In this document: piece by piece, positions 33,570 through 45,218 of the stretch
Layout: each line of letters opens with the position of its first letter
Position numbering within the stretch: position 1 is the stretch's first letter
Source: Metallyticus violacea
Lineage: Eukaryota > Arthropoda > Insecta > Mantodea > Metallyticidae
Assembly (NCBI GenBank): GCA_030762175.1
Contig: CM060831.1
Location: 83,242,001-83,306,000, forward strand
DNA: 64,000 nt
Direction of reading: 5' to 3'
Position numbers and translations under genes: made by a program
The notes under the pieces: generated by a model
Database searches by the model: none
Seen by the model: only the letters and a program-made list of their open reading frames with translations
Told to the model about the DNA's origin: nothing

Positions 33570-34590
33570 TGTCAAAAAATGGCGGTCACAAATATTATTT
33601 TAAAATATGTTGTATATGTTTTTTCTTCTTTTTTCAAACGACACTTTACTGTTACTGTTTTCGTCTTCCTCCTCCTCCGGCGTTCCTCATGTGGGAAAAG
33701 TTGCTGTCGACGTGTTCCTGGGCCGAGAGTGGACATGGGGACAACGAATCCGTTGATGGGTGGTGTGGTGAAGTACTCTGCCGATGTGATCATGTCGATG
33801 GTTCCGAGGTAGATAGTACAGCGTGGATCTATGCCGTGGTGGAGTACTTTTAAGGCAAGCAGCTGACATCTATGACGTCGGAGTTGTTGGTGGCTAGTTT
33901 GACGGCGACAGTTTTGTCTTCGTCAAAGAAGAAGATTTTTGTGGAGATCAGCTTGATGTATGCAGGATACTCCCCGCTTGTTGTGACGTGATTTTGATTG
34001 TCAAAAGTAAGTATGATAGAGATTGTTGCCTATTCCCACCGGGTCTGTTTGGCACGTTATGTAGGTAAAAACTTCCCGGTAGCCGTTTCTGAGAACCTCC
34101 TCTCCCTCGTACACGATGTAAAAGTCGAATGAGTTGAGCTGACTGATGAGTTCTGCAGAAAGGCTGTTGAATCTCGTGGGTAGAAATACTTCCTTCCCAT
34201 TCTGGGCGCGTTCTTGGTAGAGATGGTCCGTACGCCTTGCACGCGTTCGGGTTGTAGCTTGGACACTGAGATACACTCCGTGTTGCTCGCTATTGTGGCT
34301 AACTGGTGCAACGCGTCGAGGATCATGTTGTCTGGTTTGCTGTACTCTTGCTAATAACGCACGTTGGGCAGTAAAAGGGGTGGACCGTCAATATGGGAGG
34401 TGGTGGAGGGAAGGTTGTAGTGCTGGCGGTAAGGAGCGTAAATTCCTTTAGCTTCCGGTGTACTCTTATGATGTGTAAAGATGTCGTTCCCCTCTATGGC
34501 AAGTAGATGACGTTCATTTGGTTCCATCAATGCGAGACGACGACCATTTTTCAGAAATATATCACAACTTCCATGTCTGCAACCTGTGCT
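33570..34590 (-). pseudogene. Unassigned Polinton-type gene relic
   Basis: A decayed reading frame of roughly 330 codons. Fragments in order: LALMEPNERHLLAIEGNDI, MILDALHQLATIASNTECI, then in another frame VFLPTRFNSLSAELISQLN with FDFYIVYEGEEVL, then GIDPRCTIYLGTIDMITSAE, and an Arg/Lys-rich tail (EERRRRRKTKT). At least one stop and two frame changes separate them. The position after the protease suggests a virion or accessory protein. I do not recognise the family with certainty. A short SINE fragment (34593-34637) sits just upstream of it. Confidence 0.5.
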
Positions 34591-34592
34591 GG

Positions 34593-34637
34593 ACGCTAAT
34601 GACCTGAGATGTTAAAGAGTGTCCGTAAATAAAACCC
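34593..34637 (+). mobile_element. SINE family 1, 45-bp 3' fragment with 12-bp target duplication
   Basis: Only the end of the SINE (GACCTGAGATGTTAAAGAG to AAATAAAA) is present, flanked by perfect direct repeats AACCTGTGCTGG (34581-34592, 34638-34649). This is the signature of a severely 5'-truncated target-primed insertion into the Polinton-like element. Confidence 0.88.
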
Positions 34638-34765
34638 AACCTGTGCTGGTGTCACAAGCCTGTCCAAACACGTTCGTGAGGTCATCAAGCCTGTCGTAAC
34701 GACATCACACAGCAAACTCTCTCATGAATTGCGCCTTTAGAAAATGCTCTATCTCCAGGAACACT

Positions 34766-35220
34766 CTAAAGGTAGCACACCGAATGTATCTTGTGTATTC
34801 GGTGTAATTCATCCCCCCCCCTTTTTTCGCTGATAACATGGACATGAAGCAAGTATTTGCGATAGGCTGGTATTTGATTTTGTACTTCGAGCTCTTCTTT
34901 CTTATTGTGATAGATGATGTCGGTGACCATGCGATGTAGGCTTTCTAGTGTCCTACATTCCTTCATGTTCAGTGATGTGCAGCGTCTATCCATTTTGATG
35001 ATACTATTTAGTGTAGCAAATAAACGTTTGAAAAGTGTGGATAGTCAACTGGTTAGCTGCCACTCTTTTAGATGTCGACCCAAACTCTGAATTGTAGGTA
35101 TAACCTGAGCAAGTTTCTGCCACTCTGACGAACACAGGACTACCGCTCTGCGTCGTCCACCTACGGTCACCACGATCTTGTGTGGCGGCATAGGCGAAAA
35201 CCCCACGCGCACACATAATG
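34766..35220 (-). pseudogene. Unassigned small Polinton-type genes
   Basis: Two short frames: 34766-34993 (SLNMKECRTLESLHRMVTDI, Lys/Glu-rich after) and 35004-35220, which in the shifted frame has a CSSEWQKLAQV block. Neither is assignable. They lie between the protease and the last gene, in the same orientation and tightly packed, as other genes of this element. Confidence 0.4.
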
Positions 35221-35449
35221 AATGCGACTTACCCGTTCATCACTTCCGGAGCAACTGGTCGTGCGAAGTATCCTCCCGGTCGTGTATCTTCTAAAAAAGT
35301 AGAAATAGCGGAATTAGCAACATGAATGTAACAGTGACATATTCAAGCACAATTTGTATCGATACTAACCTTTAGCGATATGCAGCTGTGATGTGTAGTT
35401 TGTGAGCATCCGCCAAGACTATATTTTTAGAATGACGTCATCACTGTGA

Positions 35450-35844
35450 TTAATCACTTATTCTGAATTTTGAAAAGAACTTCCCCTTGTACAGGTCGTG
35501 GTAGCGGTGAGAGAGGTAAGCAACGACGTAATGGCCACAGGTGGAGCTGACATCGCCTTGCAACCTTCTAGTGTTGTGAATCCATCTTGTGACACAGCAT
35601 CGATTTAAAAAATTTAGAATTTGACTCGAGAGAGGTTCTATACCATAGCTATCGAAATCTTCTTCAATGCCGTTCTTTGCAACAAAGATACAGACTCAAT
35701 GTTTCCCTGATTTTGTGCTAGGATCAGTGTTAACGACAACTGCTCTGGGAAGCCGTTTATCGACGATAATTGGTCGCAAGCGTACACGCCTAAAAAGTGT
35801 GGGACACATTTAGACAGCAGCCGGTGTATTTGCAACGTATTCAT
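35450..35844 (-). pseudogene. Adenovirus-type cysteine protease relic
   Basis: Starts MNTLQIHRLLSKCVPHFLGV, the usual start of the Maverick protease (family of adenain, C5). A second piece in another frame has VNTDPSTKSGKHW-type sequence with the His region, and the third has STCGHYVVAYLSHRYHDL, carrying the catalytic Cys. Ends TAA at 35450. At least two frameshifts and a short total length (about 130 codons against 180-200) show decay. Such proteases mature capsid proteins. The start is in frame with the end of the preceding gene. Confidence 0.72.
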
Positions 35845-36883
35845 GGCCCTGCTAGCATCAATTTCTATAGTGCGATGTACTTCTGCATTCACTAACAGAT
35901 TGATAGGTTCTGGAGTTTGATATTTAAAACCTATGGACACAGTGCCGTGCCGTTGCCCTGAAATGTAAGAGCTGTTAGCGCTCATATCGGCTGTTAGATC
36001 AAATACCATAATGGTATAGCCGTGAGAATATTGATGTCTGGAAATTGAATGTCCTTCGACCTTAAAGTGTATACCGAGGCCATCCAGTAGAGTTTGAAAA
36101 TATTGGAGAAAGTGACCGGCATCAAAATTGGGCTGTAGGGAATGTTGAGAGCGTGAAGTCCTCTACATCTTTGAGATGGTACTTTACTTTACTCTCTGCT
36201 AACACCGCCTGATGTGCAAGCTTGATGACCGGCGTCGGTTTCACAGTTTTCATAATCAGTCTAGCAGACTGAATCTCTGCGTAGGTTTTAAAGTCCTTTA
36301 TGTCCGAAAAGAGATAAAAATTGGGGGGAAAGGCAAAAGTTTAATGGTGACGCTAACGTTGTTCAAGAACAGATTTTCCTGGTTAAAGAGTGCATTGGGA
36401 AGATTTCCCATCAGGTGCACAACTTTGCTTCATTTGGTATACTAGTTACGCCCTTAATTCCATCATTTACCAAATACGCGTCCATCATTCCTCCCTCATC
36501 CCTTTTCCAGAGCGAGGACTCCATTCTACTGTTCATAACATCTTCCGAATAATTAAGCAGGGTTTCAATGTGTGTTCTATAGGGGTAGCCTGGTTGAGAC
36601 ATGGAAACGGTGACATTGTTCAGTGACACTTCTACCTGTTGAAACAGGCAGTTTAGAGTATTGTTTACAAAGTTGACCTGTTTGTCCTCTTTAAAGTCAT
36701 TTCCACCGTCATTGACTACTCGCACGAACAGGTCATGTAGAGGCAATAGTCTGAATTGCCAGAGTAATGAACTGTGATGAGGTCATTTTTCATAAGTGTT
36801 TTGAGGGTTTAGAGAAATTAGCGATACACCTCCACGTTCATTTGAACGGGCAAGTCTTCGAAGATGTCTAATTTGGAACCCAT
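35845..36883 (-). pseudogene. F54H12.2-type Maverick protein relic (probable capsid component)
   Basis: Starts at ATG 36883 with GSKLDIFEDLPVQMNVEVY, then (36411-36746) VNFVNNTLNCLFQQVEVSLN and YPYRTHIETLLNYSEDVMNS, SSLWKRDEGGMMDA, and at the C-terminus (35845-36009) FDLTADMSANSSYISGQRHG and NLLVNAEVHRTIEID. This block order is that of the uncharacterised protein called F54H12.2 in nematode and arthropod Maverick elements; a role in the virion is inferred there from gene order. Stops near the N-terminus and a frame change in the middle break it. Its end runs in frame into the protease start. Confidence 0.72.
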
Positions 36884-36892
36884 GTGCAGTCA

Positions 36893-37309
36893 TTATGAAA
36901 ATACGTCTAGCACCTTTCGTTTTCGGTGTTTAATCTTGGACATATTGTATATTTCCCCTTTCGGGCGCTTTAATGTGCCATTACCTATCACAGAGTCTAT
37001 CTTCATATCAGATTTCCTCTTCAAATTAGTTCCCGCCTCCTCCAGTCTAGTCTTTAATGACTCTTTTGGGGAAATTCCAGAACTTGCAACGACTGCAAGC
37101 ACAATGACCCCCATTTTCAGTGCCTCTTTGCCGACAGCTTTTACCCCGCTCTTGAAAAACGGCAGCACGGTCCTGAAAAGGCCGCCAAGAGCAGAGAACA
37201 AGTCGCTACCTTTTTGATAGCGTTTGCCCCTGTACAAAAGAAAATCTCGATTGTCTAATGCTCCTCCAGCCTGATTTAAATAATATCTGGTGACAGCATC
37301 CAGCTCCAT
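36893..37309 (-). pseudogene. Small basic Polinton protein, open frame of 138 codons
   Basis: Open from ATG 37309 to stop 36893, the only gene of this element that is still uninterrupted. It starts ELDAVTRYYLNQAGG, contains RGKRYQKGSDLFSALGGLFR and a hydrophobic/Gly segment (VLPFFKSGVKAVGKEALK), and ends in a basic tail (KIKHRKRKV). Composition and place recall adenovirus core protein X/minor virion proteins, which are membrane-active or DNA-binding; this comparison is an inference. Its ATG overlaps the stop of the upstream gene as TAATG, and the next gene starts 9 bases after its stop. That packing is virus-like. Confidence 0.65.
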
Positions 37310-38250
37310 TATGTCTGTTTCGGAAGAAACGTTTGAACTATAGTGGAGGAAAGTTCGTCTACAAATGGCAAGAAATAGCCGTAACCATTCTTTAAATCTA
37401 TATTCACGATTTTAAAATCCTATTGCATCAATGGTACCCAGTTAAGTGCAGTGAAGGACTTTTCAATAGTCATGCAGGTGTTGTCACGTTTTTCACACTC
37501 TCCAGAGACGCTTTCAGTAACCTGTACAAACATGTTGCCCACCACTTATGGTACCATCAGATTGCAGTAAATGAACATCTCGCAAGGGAACCCTATGTAC
37601 GGGTCCACTGGGTGTTTACCACTTTCCTGTTCAACCACGTTAGTATATGGTACGAAATCCCATCGTCCTGGCCAGAGATGGCGACAAAACCAATACATGT
37701 ATGAGGTTCTTTGACATAAGTTTAGGAGGAGCTGCTGGTGTGGGAGGAGCGACCGTGGTGGTAGGTTTAGGATTAATTGTCGGCATAGGAGGAGGAGTGG
37801 CATGTTATGGAGGGTTTCTACCCTTAGGTTTTAACTTGTGGTTCGCTTCTTGCGCTTTAATTTCTGTTTTCGGCACACTTCTCCTGGCTCTGGAGGGTGC
37901 AACATAACCTATAAGTTTGCTGGTGGGGATATGACTGAGCTGTGTGACTTTGATGTTAATGCTGGCAATATTTTTGATCTCGTTATAAATGAAAAAGTTT
38001 TCGACCTGCAAATTTTCGCGTATAACTTGAGTTAACAGCGTGTACCAAATCCTTAGAATTGTGTACGATCATATTATGCATGGTTCCAATGATTTGATTG
38101 TCGTGATTTGTTACGTTATAGAATTTCACAGGGTACTTAACCTTTTGCAGTGCTACTTCCCATTCTCCTTGCAACACTATTACCTCGGGTAAATTGTTTG
38201 AAAATCTGGAAATTGTACTGTCAGTGAAATGATCCACGGACTCACGAGCG
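37309..38250 (-). pseudogene. Polinton-type structural protein relic
   Basis: N-terminal part (37983-38237) reads SVDHFTDSTISRFSNNLPE then LQGEWEVALQKVKYPVKFYN, a block found at the start of a conserved Maverick protein of unknown structure. After a region broken by stops, 37420-37600 has CEMFIYCNLMVP and QVVGN, and the end has VNIDLKNGYGYFLPF. Function is not established; gene order suggests a capsid-associated protein. Middle segment (about 37600-37980) is too damaged to read. Confidence 0.6.
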
Positions 38251-38274
38251 CGAGGGAAAACGGTTTTGTTCTAA

Positions 38275-39150
38275 TCATATCGAATTGATAGTTGAAGCCA
38301 GGACCCACGAGTTAAACTTGTCTGGATAGCCTCTCCACCTAATCACAAATTGTTTATTGCGACCGCGACCTTTAGTGTCGAGTATTTTGTCTATTTTGAA
38401 TGATTTTGGAAGAGCAACGTTTTATAACTCCTGTGAGTAAAAGATGCCGTCTATGGCCTTCCCACTCAATTCCTTTAATTTATACACAACGGCAGTACCG
38501 TGTACCACCTTGTCAATGTGAAAAATTTCGTCTGTCCGGTTTTGCTCGTATCCTTTGGCAAACTTCATTTTCTCTTTAATATGCGTACGTGGTCTCCTAC
38601 ATTAACTTGTATGACTGTAAAAACGCAGGAAGGACTTCTATGTAAAGTGTTTTTATGCGTGAAGTATTTTACATTTTCGTCTTTTAAGATTCTTTTGGAA
38701 CGTTCCACAACGCTGGCTTTGACATTGTTTTTTGTAGTGTAATACTTTACGCCGTGAGTTTGAAAGGATTTGTTGGTGAACTCGGTTCCTTTTTATTTGT
38801 TTGCCACACCTTTGGAACACAATGTGAGAATATAGTTTTAAACGCTTGTGTAATTTCCGACCCTACTTTTGATTATAATGGTATTGCCCAAACATATTTA
38901 GAGAAAACTTCAATCACAGCAAGATGTAAACGTAGGTTTGTTGCTTAACGGTGTTATTTTTTGACTTGTAGAGAACATTTTCCCCAATAGTTATGGAATA
39001 CTCCATTAGTACCATCTCAAAAGAGTTTCACGTCGTCAAGTCTAAACGGCCCATAGGTTTTACCTATTTTCTCGCACTACTCTACAACCTTTTTATTTGC
39101 ATACGGTTATATATTTCAATAGAATCATAATTTACATCCCCGTTAATTTT
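38275..39150 (-). pseudogene. Retrovirus-like integrase with C-terminal chromodomain, relic
   Basis: The C-terminus is clear: GYEQNRTDEIFHIDKVVHGT, YKLKELSGKAIDGIFYSQEL, then the chromodomain FKIDKILDTKGRGRN and KQFVIRWRGYPDKFNSWV, ending TGA at 38275. Upstream, frame-broken traces of the rve catalytic domain are visible (VKASVVERSK and a TNK...GVKYYTT-like block around 38700-38800). This is the integrase that inserts Polinton elements. Several stops; the N-terminal zinc-binding part is not readable. Confidence 0.75.
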
Positions 39151-39829
39151 GGATTTACACACTGCCATGACTCTAGCGGAAAAAAGATTGTCATCGTTTT
39201 TTTATTTCAACGATATCTCTGTTTTTACTAGTCGTCGCACCCCTGGTACTTCATTTGTCCAAACACACGAAATTTTGAGTGGCCCTCCAACAAAAATTCC
39301 TAATTACTTAGCATTACTTTCTCCATTGATTTCAATATGTCTTCGGGATTCACTTGTTCGAACCTACGAACCCTTGCTGAATGAAATTTGTTACCTGTCC
39401 TCCCGCTATGGTTTATAATTTCAAAAGTAGATTTCAAGGCTACATCAGTACTCGCCTGTGGTTCGATGGGATGACCATCGCCGCAGAAGGCTGGTTACCA
39501 TCATGATTACTGTTGTAGAACGATAAAGCGTCTACAGTTGAGATAAACCCTTCAACAAGGACACACTCACGATTACTGCGTTTGTCTCTCTTGAGACTAA
39601 ACTTGTTGATTGATGCCATTACCACGAAATATAGTTGGCTACCGGATGTTTTTTTTACAGCATCCCCATACCCCCGGGACAACTACAACCACTTTCCCCA
39701 CCATCGGAACGGGACTTTCTACTGCGCAGCCCCTCGACCAATCACTGCCAGACGTGAGACAAAGGGCTTTTATCACAATGAAACGTTTAGAAACCATTTG
39801 GAATTCTTTTGAATAAGTAAAACTTGCAC

Positions 39830-40300
39830 TACAGTAACAAACATCTATTTCAAAAAACAGATGGCTTTACCTTACTAAGAAAAGAAGGCATCTGAAATAC
39901 CATTGCATCCAGCTAAAGGCATCTGAGGGTCAGAAATTCTTTACCGGCAGCTGCAAATTCTTTTTTGAAAAGATAAAATAAATCTTAGGTGTACTATAGA
40001 AAACCTCTTCATGGCGTTTTACAAGTAACGTTGACATTTTAGCTAAAGGTGTGTTAAAACATGACAAACATCTCTGCTTGCTTCAGAAAAGGAATTATTT
40101 AGTTCAGCAGTTGGCGTAAATCACTAAACGCACAACTGGCTTTCAACATGTATGTGTGCTATAAGAAAACCTTTTCACTACAGTAATACGTTCTTTTACA
40201 AGTAACGTAGACATTTAACTATGGTAAAGAAAGAAACCCTTTTTAAATAAAATAGGACATGACAAAGCACTTCCGCTTGCTTCAGAAATATTTAACTATA
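39830..40300. repeat. Imperfect duplication inside the Polinton-like element
   Basis: 39995-40090 and 40157-40290 share CTATA(A)GAAAACCT, TTTTACAAGTAACGT(T/A)GACATTT and GCTTGCTTCAGAAA. Noncoding, near the right terminus. Confidence 0.6.
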
Positions 40301-40553
40301 GAAAGAAAATATCTGAAAACTGTTTTCAATATATCGCCAGAAATACTTCAATGGTGCTGGAATTCTTTTGAAAAGAAAACACCCCTCGCGCGACACACAA
40401 GAGGTTCAGCGAACAATAAAAAGCGAGAGTCCGGTAGTCGGTGCCTGCAGAGGCGGACTGGCAGCTCCGTGGCGTACTGGCAAAGTACAGGTATGACATT
40501 TTTTTAAACAATAGTATTCCTAATTAAAATCTTCTTTATAATTAATATTTACG

Positions 40554-40680
40554 TCCCGATCCCGATGATTTTTAAATTACAGGTAGCAGCACCACCCACC
40601 CCAACCCTTTTGATATCAATTTGATAAGTACCAGCTGTTACCTGCAATTAAAATCACCGGGATCGAGACCCATACTACTT
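40554..40680. repeat. Right terminal inverted repeat of the Polinton-like element
   Basis: Complement of 33256-33411 lacking the G-rich insert; ends CCCATACTACTT. See the left repeat. Confidence 0.88.
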
Positions 40681-40933
40681 GCCCACCTGGAGCAAGCAGT
40701 TTGATATAATGCTTTTATGCTTAAGATTTGTACGATAGAGTCGAGCAACCAAAGAGAAGCCAATTCTTAGACGTCCAACACAATAAGCGCATGCATAAAC
40801 TCAAAAACATAGTTATAATTGATAATGCAGCAAGAGATTACAACCCCTTCGTGTTTCATGGAACTTTTTGAATGTGCTTTATGATCAATATTTCAATATA
40901 ACAAGAGGGAGATATTTAAAATATTACAGTACA

Positions 40934-41998
40934 CGAGGGTAGGTCCATAAGTTTCCGACCTCGCCGATAAGGATTATCGCCTTCTCAAAACCCTTGTTTG
41001 TTAAGTAAATAATTGCACCTGTAACTTCCGCTTCGCTGTGTTCAACTGTTAGTTGCATAAAGAAGGCTTTGTGTAGGAGATTGTGACATATTCAAAATGG
41101 AGTATTCAGCTGCTATTAAGTTCTTCACAAAAGCAGGAGTTACTCCTAATGAAATTAAACAGCGATTGGACGGTGTATATGGGAAAGTATTCCCTCACAT
41201 TCTACCGTAAAAGAATGGGCCACCCTTTTTGAGAATGCATTGAAGACGAAAAGCATGCAGGTCGGCCCTTGGAGGAGCTCACTCCTGCAAACATCGCTCT
41301 TGTGGAAGGAGAAATTATGGAAGACTGGCGGCTCAAATTTACAGAAATAGCAGGAAGGTTGGGCTTTTCTAAAACAACAGTCCTTCAAATTATTCATGAA
41401 CATTTAAACATGAATAAGGTTAGTGCAAGATGGGTGCCTAGACTTCTTTCCTCAGTCCAAAAGCAGCAACGAGTCATCTGTGTCAGGCATTTTTGGGGCT
41501 CTGCCGTGATAACGAGAGAGAAGTTCTGCAAACCATTGTTACAGCAGATGAAACTATGGTCCTCTACTATGGATCCGTTGTCCAAAAGAGAATCAATGGA
41601 GTGACAAACTGGCGAAATGCCTCTAAAGGCCAAGGTCACTCAGTCATCGAAGAAGATCATGGCCACAATCTTTTGGGACTGTGAAGGAATATTATTCATT
41701 GACTTTCAAGGAGAGGAACACCACAGTAAATGGGGAGTACTATGCTGACCTACTGCACAGACTATGTGCTTCTAGAGTCAAAAAGGACCTTTGAGAAAAG
41801 AAATTTAAGTGTACCGAAGAAGTGATGCTGTTTATGCCCATTTTGCAGACAAGACTTCGAGGGGGGATTGAAATGTTAATTCAAAGATGTGAGAAATGTT
41901 TTGCAATACAGGGTAACTATATTGAAAAGTGAAATATAGCTTTTGTCTTTATCATACCTAGAAAATCGCTAGACTGGAAACTTATGGAACTACCCTCA
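40934..41998 (+). mobile_element. Mariner family A, degenerate copy
   Basis: Ends CGAGGGTAGGTCCATAAGTT and the inverted partner at 41978-41998. It encodes MEYSAAIKFFTKAGVTPNEI, GRLGFSKTTVLQIIHEHLNM and other N-terminal blocks in separate frames, while most of the catalytic core (second Asp to third Asp) is deleted between about 41770 and 41780. Confidence 0.85.
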
Positions 41999-44087
41999 TA
42001 TAATTACTACCGAAAAGAAATTGTATTGTGCATTATTTAACACTATTACACATTACATATGTTAAGCGTACAAATTGTTACATATCACAATTTAAATATT
42101 AAATTAATAATGAAAGAAAAAAAGTGTTCATCTTTAAAGAGTGGAGGACCCGCAGAAGAGGGGGTTCACATTGCAAAAATTGTATAGCAATGGATTTGTT
42201 CAATGCACAATGACAAATAAAATCAATTACTTTTTCTAGACTGGTGTCTGGCCAGTCATTCCAATATCACACAAGGCTCAGTTTTCTAAGGCTGCCATGC
42301 ACCATTTGCAACCCTAAACAGGCCAGTACTATATGAACGTTCAGTCTTCAACAGCTTTGTCAGTCTACCAGTTATACCATCAAATGTTAACATGAACATG
42401 ACTACAGTTAAACTGAGCTGTCCTCCTGAGGATCGCAATCCAGTTCCCAGCTGCAATCTAATTTTAGTGGCATCATGGAAAAATAGTCGTTTTGATGGAA
42501 TCATTATAGAAAGCTTTGTACATTGCACATTACAAGGAGTAATCCATCTTACTCCACAGGTTGGAGCAAGACAAAGTTTTGAACATGCTTGAAAAATGGC
42601 AGGGGAGCTGGAGGGGAAGCGAGCATGAGTTCAACTCTAGGAATATATAGACATGTTCTCATTAGGCCGCTTAATAGTTAAATACAGTAATATTGCTCAA
42701 TTCGTGTATTCTGTTCCCCTAAGACAATTTATGTATGATTCATATGTGCAAACAGAATCGGCTCTTTACTAGATTGCTTCACATCAAAGTTTGATTCTCA
42801 GATTAGTAAATAAATTATGTGAAACAAAAAGCATTCTTGATTTAAAAAAAGGCATATATAACCACATACAATATGCACAAAAGAAATGTTATACATCTGA
42901 ATGGAATATTCCCCCAAATAATCACTTTGTCTTTCTCAGCAAATGGAGAATTCTCATTCCTGTTCTAATCAGTACAAAGCCACTGAAGTAAAATCCTATA
43001 AAATGACTATAGTGCAAGAACCTAACTTGGGTGACCTTGCATCCAAGTATAAATTTTTGAATAGTCTGCATGAATGAGAAATTGACCCTATTCCAATTTT
43101 CTTTATGGACAAATTGCCTCCATTTCAGTGGGTATCTTAATTAACAAAACAACCGATACTGGAGTTCAGAAAACCTAACCTGCTTCATGAGGAACCCCTG
43201 CATGATCAAAGATAAACTTAAGTGTGAGGGAACATAGTTTGGAACTTTCGAACATACACTTTCGAATATACATTACCCCATCGCCCTTCCCCCCCAATTT
43301 TTATCTGGGGGGGGGGGTAATTAAAGGAAAAGGTTTACAAAACAAATTTACAAACATTAGATAAAGTGAAAAATATTTGTGAAGAAATTTCAATTTCTCA
43401 GAGGGAAATAATTTAACTTCATCTGCCCCCCAAAGATCAAATGCCTGAAATGTATGGAAAATGAAGCATCTTGTTCGATAATAGTTAGTAAATGTAGTTT
43501 AAGTGGTAGTAGTAACTTCTGCGACAATAATAGCTCAGACTTTGACTCCTGTTCCAACGGAACCAGCTTGAACAGACTACCAGTTGTTATGCACGGAGCA
43601 ATCCTGTGAAAAATATCACCTATGATTATGTTTAACATGTTCCAATCTGACCACAGGCTATGCTTGCAGTGCAGAAATAATCAGGGATGATGGGCAATGT
43701 GCTAAGCTTGCAGTGACACTTGAAAATATGCTGCTTACACATGGCAGGCTATATACACAAGCAGTTCCATCTGCTTTGTTTAGTATCCGTGAACAGCACA
43801 GATGTTGAAGTTAATATGATGATGCTCTAGGTGCACAAACAACCATTTTTACTGCAGAAGAGAAACATTTCTGTAATGCAGCATTTCTCTTAGTACACTT
43901 TGTCCTTCTATAAATGAAATAGCATCGATTTGGATGGGTCTCTCAGAGAAAAAAAAAATCTTTATATTTTATTAAATGATTCTGGCTGAGAAGGAGAATG
44001 AAATGAAAAATTGTACTTCCATAATCACTATGGTTTAGTGGTAGCATTCGTGCTTTCTAGGCTGCAGAACCATGTATGGATTCACCG
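41999..44087. other. No recognised gene
   Basis: Several 60-80 codon frames at 42286-42592 and 43390-43638 show no family motifs. Short homopolymer C/G tracts occur at 43284-43318. Probably old repeats beyond recognition. Confidence 0.4.
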
Positions 44088-44335
44088 CCATGGTGGCCGA
44101 GATTGTTAAGGTTTGGGGTTTGGATCCCACCAGAACCGTCCTCCCTGACTTAAGTATTTTAAAGGTTTTCCTCATTCTTCATAAATGGCAAATGCCGAAA
44201 AGATACTCTAAACTTAGGCCTGGAATGCTTTTTTCCTTATATATAACACTTTCTCAATATTTCATCTCGCATATAGTCAGTGTCCAGCCTTGGTGCCTCA
44301 GCAGTAAAAATGGGCGTTAAACACTATTAAAATAA
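44088..44335 (+). mobile_element. SINE family 2 with readable tRNA-like head
   Basis: The head GCCATGGTGGCCGAGATTGT followed by TTAAGG and GGTTTGGATCCC resembles a class II (Leu/Ser-type) tRNA, with GTGGCCGAG as A box and GGTTTGGATCC as B box. Body and 3' end as in the other copies. Confidence 0.78.
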
Positions 44336-45218
44336 GGCTTGGGCCAGTTTCCTGGTTTAGGTTTACACGGGTTTTCCTTGATCAATGCCTAGGAAACTCA
44401 GGCCACAAAGTTCCCTGAGCTCCTTCAGCTGAATAAATCATCATTTTTTTCCCCTTGGCATAACGATGTTGCACCTTCTAGCATCCCAAACTTGGCTGCA
44501 CTTCAGGCTAGGGGAGTATCCAACAAATTCAAATGGGCAGGTGGCATTGGGAAAAAAATATTCCTTGATACTGAAGAGTTAATAATGTACTACTGGAATA
44601 TTTCCTTAATAATAGTTCCAAAGGAGTAAGAATTTATATTCCAGCCATGATAGCTACAAATACACTGAAATTTAAATTTTCCTTCAACCAAAGTAATTAC
44701 AGGTTCATTTTTGGGATATTATAATTCATGACAGACATTAGATAGTTCAAAATATATGCAGGATCACTAGCCTGAAACCAGAAATGTTATATAAATAAAT
44801 ATGAAACTATAGTACAACTACAAGCTATTTTCTTAAAAATGAAGTTATATATAGTTGTAATTAGCTAGAAAATGCCTGTATATTTGACCAGAAGTGTAGG
44901 ATGTCATTAACATACATAAATGTATGTCATCTAAACACTCTTAATGCTTCACTTATTTGTCATAAAATGTATTTTTTTTGCATCATAATATTTGTATCAC
45001 TTATAAATTTAGATTTAAAGTTTTTAAAAACATACTTATGGTAAGATGCTAATTTTTACTGAAGAATTTGAGCATTGTGTGTATTTAAAATGTAGTTTAA
45101 TGTTAAAAATAAACAATCATGATTTGATCTCAGATATTGAAAAGCAATGACTTTTTTTAAACCAGAATTGGTTTTCTCACGTGTTCCCCTATGTGACATT
45201 CTACACACTTTCAACATA
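44336..45218. other. No recognised feature
   Basis: AT-rich intergenic sequence. Confidence 0.4.

Larger units (their letters stand above)
33256..40680 (-). mobile_element. Polinton/Maverick (adintovirus-like) element remnant, 7.4 kb
   Basis: A block of minus-strand gene relics typical of Polinton/Maverick elements is bracketed by inverted repeats of 127-156 bp. In transcription order (right to left) it has an integrase with chromodomain, a structural-type protein, a small basic protein, a protein of the F54H12.2 type, an adenovirus-type cysteine protease and two unassigned genes. The protein-primed DNA polymerase B and packaging ATPase were not found, and the length is under half of the normal 15-20 kb. 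Flanks read TGCCAA (33250-33255) and TGCCCA (40680-40685), a possible 6-bp target duplication with one mismatch. All genes are frameshifted, so the copy is dead. Confidence 0.85.

Noticed and set aside
37647..37907. Plus-strand Gly/Val-rich ORF in the Polinton-like element
   Set aside because: Shadow of the minus-strand structural gene relic; no family motif.
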